DNA of 32,138 nt from UBA4717 sp045577925 (lineage in GTDB: Bacteria > Bacillota > Clostridia > Oscillospirales > CAG-272): NCBI GenBank assembly GCA_045577925.1, contig JAZNJH010000014.1:1-32138 (forward strand), given 5' to 3'. Position 1 is the stretch's first letter, and each line of letters opens with the position of its first letter. Shown here in pieces: positions 1-7,935 of the stretch. Made by a program: the position numbers and the translations under genes. Below the pieces are notes generated by a model. It searched no databases, was not told where the DNA came from, and was given only the letters and a program-made list of their open reading frames with translations.

Positions 1-66
1 AGTTATTTCCGATGCTGTTTATTACTTTAATTACATCAAACCGATTCGTAAATTAAACAGAAAACC

Positions 67-93
67 GCCTGTTCAATTCAGGCTTGAACAGGC
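67..93. repeat. Perfect 10-bp hairpin upstream of sigG
   Basis: GCCTGTTCAA at 67-76 and TTGAACAGGC at 84-93 form a perfect 10-bp stem around a 7-nt loop. A T-rich stretch follows (102-115) after about nine bases, so it could be a weak terminator for a gene left of the window. Alternatively it insulates sigG from upstream read-through, since sigG commonly lies directly after spoIIGA-sigE in spore formers. The upstream gene is not visible, so the role is inferred. Confidence 0.55.
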
Positions 94-209
94 AGCTTAA
101 ATTTATTCTTTTTTGTGTCTACTAACTATTGACTATTTCACAAAGGATGCTTTTTTTATGCCATAAAAGCGGTATATACAACAGACCATTTTTTTACATT
201 TAAACAATT

Positions 210-240
210 GAATATACACGCAGGCAAAGCGTCAATACTT
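210..240 (+). promoter_or_regulatory. Candidate SigF-type promoter for sigG
   Basis: GAATA at 210-214 resembles the SigF -35 (GYWTA). After a 16-bp spacer, GTCAATACTT at 231-240 fits most of the SigF -10 pattern (G-G-n-R-A-n-A-n-T-W). In Bacillus, sigG is transcribed by SigF in the forespore, so the match fits expectation. It has one mismatch in each box and was found by eye. No good SigA promoter was seen in 1-305. Confidence 0.4.
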
Positions 241-305
241 TATTTAAGAATTGCAGCCAATTAAGGTTCTTGACTATACGATATGCTGCGGAAGTGGAGA
301 TTATC

Positions 306-1079
306 GTGTATTATAATAAAGTAGAGATATGCGGCGTTAATACGTCGAAGCTGAAAACGCTGACAAGCGAGGAGAAGCACGAGCTTCTTCTTCGATCCAA
401 GGCAGGAGATGCCGTTGCCCGAACAAAGCTTATTGACGGAAACCTGAGACTTGTTTTAAGCATAATTCAACGATTTACAAATAGGGGCGAAAACCTTGAC
501 GATCTGTTTCAGGTCGGATGTATCGGTCTGATAAAGGCTATTGATAACTTCAATACAGAGCTTGACGTGAAGTTCAGCACATACGCAGTTCCAATGATTA
601 TAGGTGAACTCAGACGGTATCTGCGCGATAATAATTCCATTCGTGTAAGCCGTTCTGTGCGCGATCTTGCATACAGAGCTCTTCAGGCACGCGAAAAGCT
701 ATCTTCAACGATGTCTAAAGAACCGAGCGTTGAAGATATCGCCAAGAATTTGGAGGAATCGGCAGAGGATGTTGCCGCGGCTCTTGAAGCAATAGTAGAG
801 CCGATATCGCTGTTTGACCCGATATACTCAGACGGCGGAGATTCAATATACGTTATGGATCAGATAAGCGATACGGATAATACCGATGAAGCCTGGCTTG
901 AAGATATTGCTCTGAAAGAAGCAATGAAGAAGCTTTCTCCGCGAGAGAAGAAAATAGTAAACATGCGTTTTTATAAAGGTAAGACGCAGATGGAAATAGC
1001 CGAGGAGATAGGCATATCTCAGGCGCAGGTGAGCCGTCTTGAAAAGGGAGCACTTGACAGAATAAAAAAACAAATGTAG
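306..1079 (+). CDS. sigG: RNA polymerase sporulation sigma factor SigG
   Basis: Sigma-70 family factor for late gene expression in the forespore. The N-terminus YYNKVEICGVNTSKL matches the very conserved SigG start. It is followed by region 2 (NGNLRLVLS, DLFQVGCIGL, VKFSTYAVPMIIGE), region 3 (RRYLRDNN, RVSRSVRDLA) and a region 4 helix-turn-helix near the end (GKTQMEIAEEIGISQAQVSRLE). The frame is open from a TTG at 270. I prefer the GTG at 306, because GGAG at 296-299 lies six bases before it and the protein then has 257 residues, close to the family's usual 259-260. It stands alone with the convergent murA downstream. The SigG assignment over SigF is very likely from the N-terminal motif. 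Confidence 0.95.
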   Translation: MYYNKVEICGVNTSKLKTLTSEEKHELLLRSKAGDAVARTKLIDGNLRLVLSIIQRFTNRGENLDDLFQVGCIGLIKAIDNFNTELDVKFSTYAVPMIIGELRRYLRDNNSIRVSRSVRDLAYRALQAREKLSSTMSKEPSVEDIAKNLEESAEDVAAALEAIVEPISLFDPIYSDGGDSIYVMDQISDTDNTDEAWLEDIALKEAMKKLSPREKKIVNMRFYKGKTQMEIAEEIGISQAQVSRLEKGALDRIKKQM

Positions 1080-1327
1080 CGGGTAGGACCCGCGGTCATA
1101 GAGCGCGTGAAGTCTGGACGGGATAAAAATCTCGACCCATACTCCAACATTTGATTAGACTTAAAGTAACTGCCCGTGTGGGCAAACAGCGCGTGAAGCA
1201 TGGGTGAATTTTAAAGTCCTGTCCAATACTACAAAGCCATATAGAACTTGTAGGGACCGGCGTCCTCGACGGTCCGATTGAGCAAATTTATAAAACAAAA
1301 AGAAGAGTAAATTACAATAGCGCAACA
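1080..1327. repeat. sigG-murA spacer with short repeats and palindromes
   Basis: No gene is seen here. The stretch holds a direct repeat AGCGCGTGAAG at 1102-1112 and 1188-1198, a small hairpin TGCCC-gtgt-GGGCA at 1171-1184, and a GC-rich imperfect palindrome around 1256-1275 (GGACCG, then CGGTCC). The GC content is clearly higher than in other spacers of the window. It looks like a remnant of a dispersed intergenic repeat, but copies elsewhere in the genome cannot be checked here. Confidence 0.4.
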
Positions 1328-1357
1328 AAAAAGAGCTGTTTTGCAACAGCTCTTTTT
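1328..1357. terminator. Bidirectional intrinsic terminator between sigG and murA
   Basis: A-rich arm AAAAAGAGCTGTT (1328-1340), loop TTGC, and matching arm AACAGCTCTTTTT (1345-1357) give a perfect 13-bp stem with T runs on both strands. It sits between the convergent sigG and murA genes, ending 9 bases from the murA stop, so it can serve both. Confidence 0.9.
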
Positions 1358-1366
1358 ACATACATT

Positions 1367-2656
1367 TTAATTTGCTTTATCTATCTTCATTTCATCAGCT
1401 ACCGTTACATGCTTGATATCCGCACCGACTGCAGCAAGCTTGCCAACAATATCCTGATATCCGCGCTCAATATATTTTATGTCTTCGATCTCTGTTCTGC
1501 CGTTTGTTGCTAAAGCTGCAATTATCATTGCTGCACCTGCTCTGAGGTCAACTGCACGAACGGGAGCGCCCGAAAGTTCTGCACCGCCGGTGAATGTTGC
1601 GCATCTTCCGTCAACGGTTATATTTGCGCCCATGCGTCTCAATTCATCAACGTATCTGAATCTGTTATCGTAAATACCTTCGGTCATTGTGGAAACTCCC
1701 GAAGCAAGACATAACAGAACGCTGAACTGAGGATTCATATCTGTCGGAAAACCCGGATAGGGAAGGGTCTTTATTCTGACAGGAGAAAGCGGACCTGTTC
1801 GGGATATGATAACCGCATCGTCAAGTGTTGTTACGCTAACACCCATCTCCTCAAGCTTTGCCGTGATAGATTCAAGGTGTTTGGGAATTACGTTCGTAAT
1901 TTTGAGAGTACCGCCTGCCGCAGCTGCCGCACACATATATGTTCCTGCTTCGATCATGTCGGGAATTATGGCATACGTTGTTGCGTGAAGCTCGCTAACA
2001 CCTTTAATTTTGATAACGTCAGTACCTGCACCTGTGATATTTGCGCCGCATGAGTTAAGGAAGTTTGCAACGTCAACTATATGAGGCTCACGTGCAGCAT
2101 TTTCAATAACCGTCTGCCCCTGCGCTTTAACAGCGGCGAGCATTACGTTTATTGTGCCACCCACCGTTACGTTATCAAAGTAAAGATGTGCTCCTGTAAG
2201 ACCGTTTTCGGCAACAGACTCAATATTTCCGTTTTCAATCGTTGTATTTGCGCCAAGCGCTTCAAAGCCCTTTATATGCTGGTCGATCGGGCGTGTGCCG
2301 AAGTCGCAGCCTCCGGGGAAGCTAACGCTTGCTCTGCCGAATCTTGCAAGCTCAGCACCCACAAGGTAATAGGAACCACGCATCTTTCTTACAAGCTCTC
2401 CCGGTGCGCTGCCGCCAACTGCGTAAGATGAATCGATTTCGACTGATGTTTCGCTAAGCATCTTTATCCTGCAACCCATGGCTTCTAAAATTTCAAGGGA
2501 CAGTCTTACGTCGCTTATTGCAGGCAGATTTTCAATAACACATTTTGATTCGGTGAGAAATGATGCAAAAATTATCGGAATAGCTGCATTTTTTGCACCG
2601 CTTATATCTATGCTTCCATACAGGGGACGAGAAGATTCGATTACAATCTTTTCCAT
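1367..2656 (-). CDS. murA: UDP-N-acetylglucosamine 1-carboxyvinyltransferase MurA
   Basis: Catalyses the first committed step of peptidoglycan synthesis in the cytoplasm, transferring enolpyruvate from phosphoenolpyruvate to UDP-GlcNAc. The 429 residues match the family length. Visible hallmarks are the substrate-binding SGAKNA near residues 19-24, KMRGS around 91-95, the loop PGGCDFGTRP with the PEP-reactive cysteine at 117 (the target of fosfomycin), and FPTDMNPQF with the conserved aspartate. The gene lies downstream of yycI after a 251-base gap. The gap holds a perfect -10 box on this strand, so it may be read both from the wal cluster and from its own promoter. Many Firmicutes carry two MurA copies (MurA/MurZ), and I cannot say which this is. 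Confidence 0.95.
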   Translation of the reverse strand: MEKIVIESSRPLYGSIDISGAKNAAIPIIFASFLTESKCVIENLPAISDVRLSLEILEAMGCRIKMLSETSVEIDSSYAVGGSAPGELVRKMRGSYYLVGAELARFGRASVSFPGGCDFGTRPIDQHIKGFEALGANTTIENGNIESVAENGLTGAHLYFDNVTVGGTINVMLAAVKAQGQTVIENAAREPHIVDVANFLNSCGANITGAGTDVIKIKGVSELHATTYAIIPDMIEAGTYMCAAAAAGGTLKITNVIPKHLESITAKLEEMGVSVTTLDDAVIISRTGPLSPVRIKTLPYPGFPTDMNPQFSVLLCLASGVSTMTEGIYDNRFRYVDELRRMGANITVDGRCATFTGGAELSGAPVRAVDLRAGAAMIIAALATNGRTEIEDIKYIERGYQDIVGKLAAVGADIKHVTVADEMKIDKAN

Positions 2657-2817
2657 GTATAAGTCTCGTTTCTCGGCATTCTTTTATTTTGCATATATGT
2701 TGATGCACAACCGCCCTATGCCGTCAGACGGGTGCCGGTGATTTTTGAACAAAAGGTTAAAGCCGAGCTTAATAGCGCTGCTTTTACTCATAAAGAATAG
2801 TAATATAATAATATTAC

Positions 2818-2838
2818 ATAATTCTCCTAGAGAATTAT
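2818..2838. promoter_or_regulatory. 9-bp palindrome at the murA start site (possible operator)
   Basis: ATAATTCTC (2818-2826), three bases, then GAGAATTAT (2830-2838) make a perfect inverted repeat. It overlaps the end of the candidate -10 box and the expected transcription start of murA, a position typical of a repressor site. It could also simply be a small hairpin in the 5' end of the transcript. Confidence 0.4.
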
Positions 2839-2862
2839 ATCATACTTTCGTAATAATTGGAA
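2834..2862 (-). promoter_or_regulatory. Candidate murA promoter with extended -10
   Basis: On the minus strand TATAAT occupies 2839-2834 and is preceded by TGA, giving an extended -10 (TGnTATAAT). The -35 position (2862-2857) reads TTCCAA after 17 bp, which is poor, but extended -10 promoters tolerate this. The leader to the murA ATG would be about 170 bases. I saw no strong structure in it beyond a CCGTC-a-GACGG palindrome at 2721-2731. Confidence 0.5.
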
Positions 2863-2907
2863 TAGCATGACACATATTATTTACAATTTCCACACACTTA
2901 TTTAACA

Positions 2908-3849
2908 CTATTCGTACAATTCACAGTTAACTGCATTGTAATAGCGGACTTCACCTGTATCTGCTGCAATCTTCCAAGCAGGGATGAAGAACAGTCTGTC
3001 TTGCGCAGAGCTCCAATATATACAATAGCTGAATGACATTTCATTTATAGTATATGTGTTTGATATTAATTCACCTGCGTTATCATTCTCATTGTCATTC
3101 TGAGTGTTTTTTAAATTAAGTTCTTCAAAGAGAACAGATAACTGGTCGTAAAGATCATAGGAATATTTTTCGCTGCTTTTTGGGAAAAACCATGTTCCCA
3201 GCGCTCTTGTAACTTTTGAGTTTTCAAGCTCGATGCACATGCTGTGATCGCGTATGTATATCCCATCTATCGTTTGAAATAAAAATACAATTTTGCGTGA
3301 ATCAACTGTATAAATATTACCGACTTTATAAGAAAACGGTGCGTGCTGCTCTGAAATAGTATCCGGATAAACAAAACTGTCTATAATCTTTTTTTCTTCT
3401 TTGGTTATGCTTGCGTCTGCAGAGGATGCTTGAGAAGAAATCATATCAGGTATAAGAGAATCCTTAGTATGACTGTTTTTTGAAATAAATTCAAACCCAA
3501 AGCGTCTGTTAAGATTAAACAGATCCCCGTTTCTCATGATCATTCTGATACTGTTGTCCGGCATTATGTTAATGCTCTCTCGTTCTGCCAAGCTTATTGC
3601 CGTTGTGAGGTTTTCATAATATTTTGAATCAAATTCGGACTCAATAATATCGGCATCGGGATAGCTTGAGGGGATTGTTTGAGGGGATATTATTATATTA
3701 TTTGTTTCAAGCAGACTGACAACGTTTTGTATTGTTTCAGTATCAATGCGCGAACTGTTTTTATCAAACGAGATATAATTATAGAGTAAATAAGTATTTA
3801 TTAGAAGTAAAAGCAGTATGAAAAATATTTTTATGTTTCTGAAATTCAC
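2908..3849 (-). CDS. YycI-like membrane regulatory protein of the Wal system
   Basis: A 313-residue protein with one N-terminal membrane segment (about residues 7-27) and a large extracytoplasmic part. The order walR, walK, yycH-like, this gene matches the yycFGHI cluster. The C-terminal part (WKIAADTGEVRYYNA, preceded by repeated strand-rich units) is like the YycI/YycH fold, where the protein binds WalK at the membrane and damps its activity. Direct sequence identity is low, so the name rests on architecture and position. The start is a GTG, supported by GGCGGAG six bases upstream. It follows the yycH-like gene by 78 bases with no terminator seen. Confidence 0.7.
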   Translation of the reverse strand: MNFRNIKIFFILLLLLINTYLLYNYISFDKNSSRIDTETIQNVVSLLETNNIIISPQTIPSSYPDADIIESEFDSKYYENLTTAISLAERESINIMPDNSIRMIMRNGDLFNLNRRFGFEFISKNSHTKDSLIPDMISSQASSADASITKEEKKIIDSFVYPDTISEQHAPFSYKVGNIYTVDSRKIVFLFQTIDGIYIRDHSMCIELENSKVTRALGTWFFPKSSEKYSYDLYDQLSVLFEELNLKNTQNDNENDNAGELISNTYTINEMSFSYCIYWSSAQDRLFFIPAWKIAADTGEVRYYNAVNCELYE

Positions 3850-3927
3850 GAATTACTCCGCCTTATATTTTTATTTTATGTTTATTTTCGAACTCTTGCG
3901 ACAGAAAATTTTAAAGCATCCGACATA

Positions 3928-5349
3928 TCATTTAAATGAACCCCATTTTATGAGGTAAAGACCGTTTTTCACCTTTGCATAAACAGGTCTGAGTAAAGAC
4001 GTGTCGGCAATATGATCTTTTAAATTTTTATATACTGTAATTTTAGGAAGAGCTACGCGTTTTTCGACTCCGGGGTTAAATGCTGAAATATTTATCTTTA
4101 ATTCGCAGATCCCTTCATTGTTAAATACAAAATAAAATGCGGGATCTGTATTTATTCTGATACCGTTATAAAAATATGAATACTCAAAAACGGGTCTTAT
4201 TGATTCATCGTTATCAGAATTTGCTTTGTAAACTCCTGTAAGCTTGATATCTGCCCCGTTTTCCATAAGCTCAGGATAAGAAGAGCGCATTTTGCTTATG
4301 AATACGTTAGTTGCCTTTAACATATCGAAAAGAGAGAATGAACTGCTTTTGCCCGGTACGTATCCGAGCACTTTTTTCATTGGAATAGAGCCGTTATCAG
4401 AGGTGTATTCAATAGTATTGTCTGTAGATACACTCAGGCGTTCTCCTGTTTTGATAAACACAGTTGAACCGTCTTTTTCAACGTATGCGTTAACTTTTTC
4501 CGGGTTTATTTCAAAAAGCTTGAAAAATGATTGAGCAGTATCCTCTGCATTGAGTTTGAGTATGTTGATGTCTGTGCTTTCCTCAAGAGGAGAGTATGAA
4601 AATGATGGATATGCTATATCCAGGGAAGCGGCTTTTGATATGCCGCCTTTTTTGCTTATGAATTCAACGATTTCAAGACTGTCTGCGTATGCGTCAATAT
4701 ATATTTTGTCGGCAGCGCGAAGCTTGTATAATGACTTGTCTTTCAACTCAAATTTGTAAGCATTATCAGTATCGTCAAAGCCGTAACACGTATAAACAGT
4801 TTCTGATTTTTCGTTTTTTGAAAGCAGCAGAGCAAGTGTCAGTATATTCTCTGCGTTTCCCTGGGCACACATACTCAGATCAACAGAGCTTTGGGAGGAT
4901 GAGAGCGCATATATATACGGATACGGCAGAGCGGCGCTGTATTCAAAAAGAATGAAGCTATCGGCAGATAATATTTCGTTTACGGCAGACAAGTAATCAA
5001 TCCCCTCACTTATACACACGCTTTGGGACGAGAAAATATCTGACACAGAATCTGAAAGAACTGAGTAGAGGGTAGACGTGAGAGCAGAATCAAAACTGGA
5101 ACCCCGCGGAGCCTCACCCGGTTGCTTATAAACAATAATCTCCGGTGTGCAAAATGAAATATCGAAAACAGAAAATGCCGTTTCCTCAACGTCCTGTACG
5201 ATCCACAGTTTATCAAACGTACGGCTGTTATCTTCATTCTGCGCAATGCTTTTGACAGCGAACAGAACGGTCAAGGTTAACATCGACAGTATAAGAATAG
5301 TTATTATTAAGTTAAGTATTGCGTCACTGATTCTTTTTCTGAGATTCAT
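3928..5349 (-). CDS. YycH-like membrane regulatory protein of the Wal system
   Basis: A 473-residue protein with a single N-terminal membrane helix (about residues 13-34) and a long extracytoplasmic region. It sits 19 bases after walK, where yycH is found in Firmicutes. Family members pair with YycI and WalK to control the kinase from outside the membrane. Features that fit are the size, the topology, and C-terminal text resembling two-domain YycH (KNGLYLIKWGSFK near the end). The sequence is divergent, and no enzymatic motif was recognised. The ATG start has AAAGGA six bases upstream. Confidence 0.7.
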   Translation of the reverse strand: MNLRKRISDAILNLIITILILSMLTLTVLFAVKSIAQNEDNSRTFDKLWIVQDVEETAFSVFDISFCTPEIIVYKQPGEAPRGSSFDSALTSTLYSVLSDSVSDIFSSQSVCISEGIDYLSAVNEILSADSFILFEYSAALPYPYIYALSSSQSSVDLSMCAQGNAENILTLALLLSKNEKSETVYTCYGFDDTDNAYKFELKDKSLYKLRAADKIYIDAYADSLEIVEFISKKGGISKAASLDIAYPSFSYSPLEESTDINILKLNAEDTAQSFFKLFEINPEKVNAYVEKDGSTVFIKTGERLSVSTDNTIEYTSDNGSIPMKKVLGYVPGKSSSFSLFDMLKATNVFISKMRSSYPELMENGADIKLTGVYKANSDNDESIRPVFEYSYFYNGIRINTDPAFYFVFNNEGICELKINISAFNPGVEKRVALPKITVYKNLKDHIADTSLLRPVYAKVKNGLYLIKWGSFK

Positions 5350-5368
5350 GCCCGTTCCTTTCCATACA

Positions 5369-7168
5369 TCAATCGTCGGTTGATTTAAGCGGTGTTCTTA
5401 CAGGTAAGGTGATCGTTACCTTCGTTCCCTTCTCAAGCCGGCTTTCTATTACTATATCGCCTGCATGAGCGTTAACTATTTCCTTTGCTATTGCAAGACC
5501 TAGTCCGGTTCCTCCTGTTTCAGAGGTCCTTGATTTTTCAACACGATAGAAACGCTCAAATATTCTGCTTAGATCTTCTTTGGGAATTCCTATACCGTTG
5601 TCTGCAATAACTATTTCTATCATATTGTCATCACGCTTTGATGCTTGTACAGATATCTGACCGCTATCGGGAGTGTATTTAACAGAGTTGGAAAGTATGT
5701 TTATAAGCACCTGTTCAATACGCTCGCGGTCAGCGCTGATCTCGGGCATCGGCGGAACAACTGAAAGTGTCAGCTTGTGTCTGTGCTTCTGGGCATCAAC
5801 CTGTATCATGTCGGTTACATGCTTTAGTGAGTCGGCTATATTATAAGTTGAAATCTTCCAGCGCGTTTTTTTGTTATCAAGACGTGAAAGTGTGAGAAGA
5901 TCTGATACGATATTTGTCATTCTGTCGCACTCTGTAAGCGCCATGTTTAAGAAAACGCGTCTGAAATCATCAGGCATATTTTCGTCCTGAAGCATGGTCT
6001 CGCACGCACCCCTGATGCTTGTCAGCGGTGTACGCATTTCATGCGATACGTTTGCAACAAATTCCCGTCTTGATTTCTCAAGCTCGTAACGGCCGGTGAT
6101 ATCGTGGATAACCGCTATGAGACCATCATGGGTCTGGTTATTTTCGTTATACTTGATATTTCCAAAGTTTATATCAAGAACCCTGCCGTTATACATTATA
6201 TCGCTTTCTATAAGAGGGTCTATCTGAGGCTTTGATTTATCGGAAGCAGACATGTCTTTATCGGAGTTTAAAAGACCTATAAAGCTATTTACGTTAAAAG
6301 AAGGAGTATACGCATCACCAAACAGTTCAATTGCCGATTTGTTTATATGAAGCACACGTCCGTCTTCGGTAAAAGCGATAACAGCGTCGCGCAGGTATGT
6401 GAATACTGTTTCAAGCTTTGCTCTTTCGTCCGAAGCTACGTCAAGAGTACTTTTTAATGCGGCCTTCATTTCATTAAAGGTCGCAGAAAGCATTCCTATT
6501 TCATCATCGGAGTATATTTCAATATCATGTTCAAAATCGCCTTCTCTGAGTTGCTTTGCGCTTTCGGTTATATTACGTATCGGAGAGGTGATAGCTTTGG
6601 ATAAGAAGAAAGAGAGTATTATTGCAAATATCAGGCTTAATACCATTGTCTGAAGGACTATGGAGAAGATTATCCATATAAATCTCTGCATCTCATCCAT
6701 GGAATCCTTGATATAAATAACTACTGAGCGGCCGTTTGCACTGATCTGAGTAGCAAAATCGGCAAATTCAGAGCCTGCCTGCATCTTGGAGCCATCGTTA
6801 CCGCCCAAGGCAGCTATAAGATTAGGCGTTTTTTCGAGTGATTGCCCAAGCTCGTCGTCAGTACCGTCGATGTATCTGCCGGTATTATCGAGTATGTAGA
6901 AATTCCGATAATCATCTATGCCGAGTACACCGCTGTATGAATCAAGAAGCTGCTTCAGATCCGATTTGTAGCTTTCGTTCTCCATCGCCCGTGAAAGATC
7001 GCTTTTTAACTTTGAATTATCGTCAAAAAGCTCTTCCATTCTGTCATAAAAGTCTAACATGTAATAGCTTGTGACATTGTTAAGCAGAATAACACCGCTG
7101 AAAACTATTACAGTTACAATGAACAAAACGAGGATAAGAATGATTTTAAAATATAAGCTTTTTTTCAT
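5369..7168 (-). CDS. walK: Sensor histidine kinase WalK (YycG)
   Basis: Membrane sensor kinase that phosphorylates WalR to tune cell-wall metabolism. Order in 599 residues: transmembrane helix 1 (about 8-30), an extracytoplasmic sensor of roughly 130 residues, transmembrane helix 2 (about 163-190), HAMP linker (about 190-242), PAS domain (about 250-360), HisKA with phosphoacceptor His376 in FVANVSHEMRTPLTS, and an ATPase domain with the N box (ILSNSVKYTP, Asn494), DNGIGIP (523-529), ERFYR and GGTGLGLAI (552-560). This is the standard WalK layout. It starts 10 bases after the walR stop, with AGAGG before the ATG. The PAS and HAMP regions separate it from PhoR-like kinases only weakly; the neighbours settle the call. 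Confidence 0.9.
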   Translation of the reverse strand: MKKSLYFKIILILVLFIVTVIVFSGVILLNNVTSYYMLDFYDRMEELFDDNSKLKSDLSRAMENESYKSDLKQLLDSYSGVLGIDDYRNFYILDNTGRYIDGTDDELGQSLEKTPNLIAALGGNDGSKMQAGSEFADFATQISANGRSVVIYIKDSMDEMQRFIWIIFSIVLQTMVLSLIFAIILSFFLSKAITSPIRNITESAKQLREGDFEHDIEIYSDDEIGMLSATFNEMKAALKSTLDVASDERAKLETVFTYLRDAVIAFTEDGRVLHINKSAIELFGDAYTPSFNVNSFIGLLNSDKDMSASDKSKPQIDPLIESDIMYNGRVLDINFGNIKYNENNQTHDGLIAVIHDITGRYELEKSRREFVANVSHEMRTPLTSIRGACETMLQDENMPDDFRRVFLNMALTECDRMTNIVSDLLTLSRLDNKKTRWKISTYNIADSLKHVTDMIQVDAQKHRHKLTLSVVPPMPEISADRERIEQVLINILSNSVKYTPDSGQISVQASKRDDNMIEIVIADNGIGIPKEDLSRIFERFYRVEKSRTSETGGTGLGLAIAKEIVNAHAGDIVIESRLEKGTKVTITLPVRTPLKSTDD

Positions 7169-7178
7169 GTCCGTCCTC

Positions 7179-7892
7179 TTATTTCAGATAATAGCCGACA
7201 CCGCGCTTGTTATGCACGTATTCTGGTTCCTGCGAATTTAATTCAAGCTTTGCACGCAAGCGGTGAACCGCGGTGGTTACCGTTTGTTTTTCGTCTTCTC
7301 CGCAAAAATCGTATCCCCATATTTTGCTGCAGATCTCTTCAAACGTGAATACTTTGCCGGGATTCTTTGCAAGCAGCAACAGGATCTCGTAATCTTTTTT
7401 TGTTATATCATCTATTGCCTTGCCGTCGATCTCAACCGAATAGTGCAACGTATCTATTTTCAAGCCTCTTATTTCAATTATTTCCTGCTTTGCTTCACCG
7501 CTTGTGCTGACTACTTCGCCACGGCTTCTGCGTATGTTGGCTTTGATGCGGGAGAGAAGCTCGTTGACGGAAAAAGGCTTTGTAACGTAATCGTCTGCGC
7601 CTGTGTCAAGCCCCATTATCTTGTCGACCTCGTCAACTCTTGCAGTTAGTATTATAATGGGAGTTGATAGCTTCTGACGCACGTTTTTGCATACCGTAAA
7701 GCCGTCCATTTTAGGGAGCATCAAGTCAAGCAGAATAAGGTCGTAGGTATCACTGAGAGCCTTGTTCAGTCCTTCTTCTCCGTCAGACGCTATGTCGCAT
7801 GTATATCCTGCCTGCATGATGTTATATGCAAGTGTGTATGCGATATTTTTTTCATCCTCTACTATAAGTATGCGCTTCTTTTTTTCTTCCAT
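7179..7892 (-). CDS. walR: Response regulator WalR (YycF), OmpR family
   Basis: DNA-binding response regulator partnered with WalK. The receiver domain (about 6-120) has the acidic pair in VEDE, phosphoacceptor Asp56 in LILLDLMLPKMDG, Thr83 in LTAR and Lys105 in VTKPF. A winged helix OmpR-type domain follows (about 140-235, ending KRGVGYYLK). In Firmicutes the WalR regulon covers peptidoglycan hydrolases and wall turnover, and the pair is usually essential. Length is 237 residues, typical. AAAGGAAAG lies eight bases before the ATG. Only 43 bases separate it from the upstream gene and no promoter is evident there, so it is probably transcribed with the genes to its right. Confidence 0.92.
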   Translation of the reverse strand: MEEKKKRILIVEDEKNIAYTLAYNIMQAGYTCDIASDGEEGLNKALSDTYDLILLDLMLPKMDGFTVCKNVRQKLSTPIIILTARVDEVDKIMGLDTGADDYVTKPFSVNELLSRIKANIRRSRGEVVSTSGEAKQEIIEIRGLKIDTLHYSVEIDGKAIDDITKKDYEILLLLAKNPGKVFTFEEICSKIWGYDFCGEDEKQTVTTAVHRLRAKLELNSQEPEYVHNKRGVGYYLK

Positions 7893-7935
7893 TGCTGTCT
7901 TTCCTTTCTTTATCGGAAATAGAATTTATATCTCT

